NCBI GenBank assembly: GCA_002794775.1
Contig: NBAY01000002.1
Span: 1-64,000 of the forward strand
DNA: 64,000 nt
DNA from: Porodaedalea pini
Lineage: Eukaryota; Basidiomycota; Agaricomycetes; Hymenochaetales; Hymenochaetaceae
Reading direction: 5' to 3'
Of this stretch, positions 59,734 to 64,000 are shown piece by piece. A model generated the notes under the pieces. The model was given only the letters and a program-made list of their open reading frames with translations. It had not been told where the DNA came from and did no database searches. Position numbers and translations under genes: made by a program. The first letter of the stretch is position 1. Each line of letters starts with the position of its first letter.

Positions 59734-60837
59734 ATGAAAATGACAAAGATCGACGAAGCTGAAAGCGTCAGCTGCAGCCTGAGATGCTCTTCTGTGAGAG
59801 CCGTGACGGACAGTCCTCAAAACATGAACATTCCGAGTACCGAAACCATCGCGTCGGCAGCTCAGATTAGCGTCTTCGATGACAAAGGAATTAAGGTGCC
59901 TTTTGGCAATCTCTTTGCTTCTTCAAAGACCATTGTTGTCTTCATTCGTAAGTGCTCGTGCGCCTTAGCTTCGCCGATGAATGACGATGTTGACTTTATG
60001 GTTGCAATAACATGCAGGTCATTTCTTCTGCGGTGTAATTTATTTCTTAATATAGAACGGAGAGACTCGTAATGATGCATTGTTTAAATGCCTCTTCGTG
60101 TAGATGTGTCAGGTATGCTTGAACCTTACACTATTGTGATGAGACTAACTAACGAAGCGCTTGTTCAGGCATACGTCTCACAACTTGCAGAAGTGCCAGA
60201 CACCTCGCTAGCAGAGGCTAATGTCAGGCTTGTTATTATCGGCTGCGGTGAATGGCAGTTAATAGATAACTACAAAAGTGAGCTCACTCAGTGCAACTTT
60301 ATGGAGATCCATCACTAACGTTGCATTCATTAGAGAACTCCGGCTTTAATGGGGACATATTCGCGGACCCATCTCGTGAGCTCTATCACAAGCTCGGTAT
60401 GACAATTGAGAACTTGGCTGGCACACCTGCTGGTGAGCCCAAACGGAGTTATGTCACTGGGGTTTTGTCGAATGTTTTGAAGAGTATCTGGGTAAGCAAC
60501 GTTCAGACATCAGGCGTGGCTCCTCTTAACGTGTCTCACGGTTGGACAGAGCGGGCCGATCTTGCATCCCTTGGACATGGGCAAGCAAGGCAACATTTCG
60601 CAACTTGGCGGAGATTTCATATTTGGCCCAGGTCCGCCTGCTTCTTTACTCGTTGACTCAAACTAGCATCATCTCTGATTGTCTTCTTCCTAGGTGATAC
60701 ATGTCAATTCGCTCACTTGATGCAACACACCCAAGACCGTGAGTATAATTTCTCGTCTCCAATGGTCCTTAAAGTAATGTGAGAGCTCAGACACGGAAGT
60801 TGCGGACCTCATGAAAGCTGCCGGTGTAAACATATAA
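59734..60837 (+). CDS. peroxiredoxin-like thioredoxin-fold protein (AhpC/TSA_2, PRXL2 type)
   Basis: Exons 59734-59947, 60018-60034 (17 nt), 60104-60112 (9 nt), 60169-60277, 60334-60491 and three more to the TAA at 60835-60837 join in frame. The 17- and 9-nt exons build VFIRHFFCGMCQAYVSQLAE, whose CGMC is the CxxC redox site. Then VRLVIIGCGEWQLIDNYK, GFNGDIFADPSRELYHKLGM, GTPAGEPKRSYVTGVLSNVL, KQGNISQLGGDFIFGP and FAHLMQHTQDHTEVADLM, the usual markers of the family. Likely a cytosolic thiol-redox protein. The ATG at 59734 is the first in frame; the N-terminal ~50 residues are Ser-rich and less conserved. Confidence 0.82.
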
Positions 60838-61030
60838 CGGGTCAAAACCAGAGATCCATGCATATGGACGTTCTTGTAGTTGTACGATAGTGTAATTTAC
60901 TCGCGCCTTTGTAATGGCCCTTCTATAACTGTGAGAACTTTAGTCCATTTACAGAATTGGCGTAAGGCAAACGCGTCGCGCGTGCAGGCAGCATTCATTC
61001 AACTCGTCGTCCTCGACAATCGCGACAGCC

Positions 61031-62997
61031 ATGGCAGGAATGGGACAAACGCCGGTTTTTGTAATGAGTGCGTCAGTGCAGCTTTTATTATATATCAACT
61101 TTCTGATCCAATTTCGCAGACACTGCGCCAGAACGGCAGTCTGGTCGCAAAGCCCAAATTTCTAACATAACTGCCGCAAAAGTTCGTTTATCAGTGTCCT
61201 CGCTGAAGCTGTTTTCTGACCTTCTTTCAGACCGTTGCAGACGTCATTAGAACATGTCTCGGTCCAAAAGCCATGCTCAAAATGATCCTCGACCCGATGG
61301 GCGGCATTCTGTGAGTACGCATTGCTCTCGACCGATGTACTTGCTTATACAGGGTTCAAGACTCACAAACGACGGAAACGCTATTCTACGAGAAATCGAG
61401 GTTGCACATCCAGCGGCAAAGAATATGATTGAGTTGAGTCGGACACAGGACGAAGAGTGCGGAGATGGGACGACGAGCGTCATTATCCTTGGTGCGTCTT
61501 GTGTTCATGTTGGCCGAGACAGACTTATTAACGTACAATAATACAGCCGGTGAAATTCTTGCGCAATCGCTTCAGCCATTAGAGCGGAATACGCATCCTG
61601 TTGTCATCATCTCTGCCTTCAACAAGGCGTTGAAGGAAGCACTCGAGGTTATCGACCGCATATCCATCCCCATCGACACGTCAAACGACGATGACATGCT
61701 CGCGCTCATCAAAACGTCCATTGGCACCAAGTTCGTCGTGCGGTGGTCTGAGCTTATGTGCCGTCTTGCACTGCAGGCCGTCCGCACCGTCGCACAGAGC
61801 GATGCGGGCATCACTACGGTCGACATCAAGCGCTACGCACGCGTGGAGAAGGTGCCCGGCGGCGAGATCGAGCAGTCATGTGTGCTCAGCGGCGTGATGC
61901 TCAACAAGGACGTCACGCACCCCAAAATGCGGCGCCGGATCGAGAAACCGCGCATTATCCTGCTCGACTGCCCGCTCGAGTACAAGAAGGGTGAGAGCCA
62001 AACGAACATCGAGATCTCGAAGGAGGAAGATTGGAACCGCGTGCTGGAGATCGAGGAGGAGCAGGTCAAGATGCTCTGCGAAAAAATCATCGAGTTCAAG
62101 CCCGACCTCATCTTCACCGAGAAGGGCGTCTCGGACCTGGCGCAGCACTACCTGCTCAAGGCGAACATCACCGCATTACGACGGGTGCGCAAGTCGGATA
62201 ACAACCGTATCGCACGCGCCGTTGGTGCGACGATCGTGAACCGTGTCGAGGATCTGCGTGAGTCGGACGTTGGAACGAAGTGCGGGCTTTTCAACATTGA
62301 GAAGATTGGCGACGAGTACTTCACCTTCCTCACCGAGTGCGAGTCGCCCAAGGCATGCACTATTCTCCTGCGCGGGCCATCGAAGGACATCTTGAACGAG
62401 ATCGACCGTAATCTCGCCGACGCGATGGCCGTTGCGCGCAATGCGGTCTTCAACCCACGCCTAGCTCCCGGAGGCGGTGCGACGGAGATGGCGATCAGTG
62501 TCGCGCTGCAGGCTAAGGCGCGCAGTATCGTCGGTGTCCAAGGCCTGCCGTTCCGTGCCATCGCGGATGCGATGGAGGTCATACCGCGCACTCTGGTACA
62601 AAATGCCGGTGGGAACGCGATCAGGGTATTAACCGAGCTGAGGGTACGTGAATCCTTGTTCATTAACCAGTAAATCTCTCTTATGCATTGATTATCAAGG
62701 CAAAGCATGTGGCTGGTGAACACTCTTGGGGTATCAACGGCGATACGGGGAAGATTGTGGACATGAAGTCGTATGGCCTCTACGAGTCTGCTAGCGTAAA
62801 GGTGCGTGTTCTCTGCATTTATTAGCGCACTTTTCTTCTTATCTCTTCATGTTTCTTCCGTTTCCTAGGTCCAAATTCTCAAAACTGCCATCGAGGCAGC
62901 TCGCATGCTTTTGCGCGTCGATGATGTTGTGCAGGCCGTGCGCAAGGAGAGGGGACAGCAAGAGCAGGGCCCGCCGCCGGAGGAGATGGAGGGTTGA
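61031..62997 (+). CDS. CCT3: chaperonin TCP-1/CCT gamma subunit
   Basis: Subunit of the eight-membered cytosolic chaperonin that folds actin and tubulin. Exon 1 (61031-61067) gives MAGMGQTPVFVM; the next exons give ERQSGRKAQISNITAAK, TVADVIRTCLGPKAMLKMIL, DPMGGILLTNDGNAILREIE and CGDGTTSVIILAGEI (ATP-binding GDGTT). The large exon has KVPGGEIEQSCVLSGVMLNK, LIFTEKGVSDLAQHYLLK, GATIVNRVEDLRESDVGTKC, APGGGATEMAIS and IPRTLVQNAGGNAIRVLTEL. Two short exons finish with GINGDTGKIVDM, TAIEAARMLLRVDDVV and the stop at 62995-62997. The intron after GGILL uses an acceptor at ...GGTTCAAG. Full length and intact, 194 bp downstream of the peroxiredoxin-like gene on the same strand. Confidence 0.95.
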
Positions 62998-63595
62998 TTA
63001 TCTGCTGCCAACTGAATGTTGCTAATCGAGAGGTTGATTCTGTGTGGTGTGGGGTAAGTAGCATACCTGTATTTTTGCAACAAATGAAATACTCGAAGAG
63101 CACTACATCTCTGCGTCACTGGGATTACTGCTACCAGAAACAGCAAATGAGCAGAAGGAGCTGCAAAGCCTGTCAAACTGTAGCACCATAGAATTGGAAT
63201 GGCCACAGAGACTTGCTATTCTGATGCTGATATGCATGGGAAAATATTCTATAGAGCACAAGATCTCCAAGTTGTTTCATGTCGCTTGTCAACTGACTGA
63301 TTTAAACGGAATCACAAAACACTGTTGATTCGTCTTACTTTATTTTCTTACATCCGTAGAGCGTGGCAGAAGGCCTCTGTGAATGCTTGCAACATTCGCA
63401 AAAGCCTGAAGCCGATGTCTGAATCCGACGCGACCTTGACGCGCGTGATGGCGTGAGAATAATAATCATGGCGCCGAGCGACGAGCGGGGACGCCCCTTG
63501 GACATTGTGGCCACGCTGCCAACTGAGTCGCGCTCATCGACAAAATACGTGCTTTGCGTTTCTGCCTTGTCGTCCTCAACGGTAGTCTGCTCAAT
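62998..63595. other. intergenic, no gene seen
   Basis: 3' flank of CCT3 and promoter region of the next gene. No recognisable element. Confidence 0.5.
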
Positions 63596-64000
63596 ATGAG
63601 CTCGAAAGCTAAAGAAGAAGAAAGCGCACCGGAGACGCCTCGGTCGCAGGCTCTAACGCGGTCGCGGAAGCGCCGACGGTCCTCGTCGCCCTTAGAAGGC
63701 CGTGCCGGCAAGAAGAGGACATTGGAAAGACTACCTCCAAGCATCCTGCTCCTCGCTCTTCCCGGTCTGCTCGCTGTTCCACCCAATCACAAGTTGCAAG
63801 TAATCAGCTACGGACTATCACTTGCTGCGCTGCGCAAATGCGTTGCATTAGGTGGGCTGCCACCTGATATCGAATGTCGCGCATGGACCGGAATGGCAGA
63901 GCTGGGATTCAGAATTGTACGTGCGGGATGGTCTCAGAATGACCTCTTTCCATGGGCGAGAGGTCTTGACTTGGAGGTGTGTTGTCTGTCTTTCACTTTC
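63596..64000 (+). CDS. 5' part of an unidentified gene, possibly a Mau2/Scc4-type protein
   Basis: The ATG at 63596 starts a basic Ser/Arg-rich N-terminus (ALTRSRKRRRSSSPLEGR) followed by a helical part: LERLPPSILLLALPGLLAVP, NHKLQVISYGLSLAALRKCV and DIECRAWTGMAELGFRIV. A good donor (GAG GTGTGT, ~63976) then begins an intron that runs out of the window. The helical part is reminiscent of the TPR-like start of the cohesin loader Mau2/Scc4, but too little is present to be sure. Confidence 0.6.
   Translation, partial: MSSKAKEEESAPETPRSQALTRSRKRRRSSSPLEGRAGKKRTLERLPPSILLLALPGLLAVPPNHKLQVISYGLSLAALRKCVALGGLPPDIECRAWTGMAELGFRIVRAGWSQNDLFPWARGLDLEVCCLSFTF

Overview
The window is nuclear DNA of a filamentous basidiomycete, most likely an agaricomycete. 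The evidence is dense ~50-60 nt GT-AG introns, housekeeping genes with fungal architecture (TEL2, ISWI, CCT3, DUS1, an RQT4/TRIP4-type zinc-finger protein), a KDZ transposase gene, and a large load of chromodomain-bearing Ty3/gypsy retrotransposons.

Layout. 1-9202: a Ty3/gypsy copy (A, + strand; 5' end outside the window) inserted in the opposite orientation into a second copy (B, - strand). 9455-13328: an apparently intact ten-exon KDZ transposase gene, followed by a 16-unit array of 14-bp palindromes on a 24-bp period (13715-14088) and ~2.4 kb without a recognisable gene. 16497-22279: a gene island with an RQT4/TRIP4-like zinc-finger gene (-), a secreted double-psi beta-barrel protein (+) and tRNA-dihydrouridine synthase DUS1 (-). 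22690-46099: a nested transposon stack. 46100-48651: gene-poor, with one cupin fragment. 48652-64000: a second gene island with TEL2 (+), ISWI (+), an RRT8/EI24-like membrane protein (-), a peroxiredoxin-like protein (+), CCT3 (+) and the start of one more gene (+).

The stack at 22690-46099 can be unwound from the sequence. One old minus-strand gene ('gene N', an uncharacterised multi-exon protein) lies in four pieces. It was hit by two solo LTRs of a second LTR family (LTR2a with TSD CTATC; LTR2b with TSD GGTTG/GGTTA) and by Ty3/gypsy copy D (TSD TTGAC). LTR2a was then invaded by copies C (TSD GCCAA) and E (TSD AGGAG). E carries a further ~0.9 kb insertion in its RNase H region. Removing each insert with one copy of its target duplication restores the reading frame of gene N at both LTR2 sites.

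The five Ty3/gypsy copies (A-E) are one family with readable biology. The primer-binding site complements the predicted first 11 nt of the transcript, which suggests Tf1/sushi-type self-priming. A GGGTTTT heptamer plus stem-loop lies at the gag/pol -1 frame junction. A 56-nt intron-like segment lies in the 5' part of gag. The pol stop codon and polypurine tract abut the 3' LTR, and a chromodomain sits at the end of Pol. Copies differ in age: D and A have full-length 1164-codon pol frames, B and E are decayed, and C is riddled with stops, most of the checked ones at ancestral CGA codons. This indicates CpG deamination of methylated copies.
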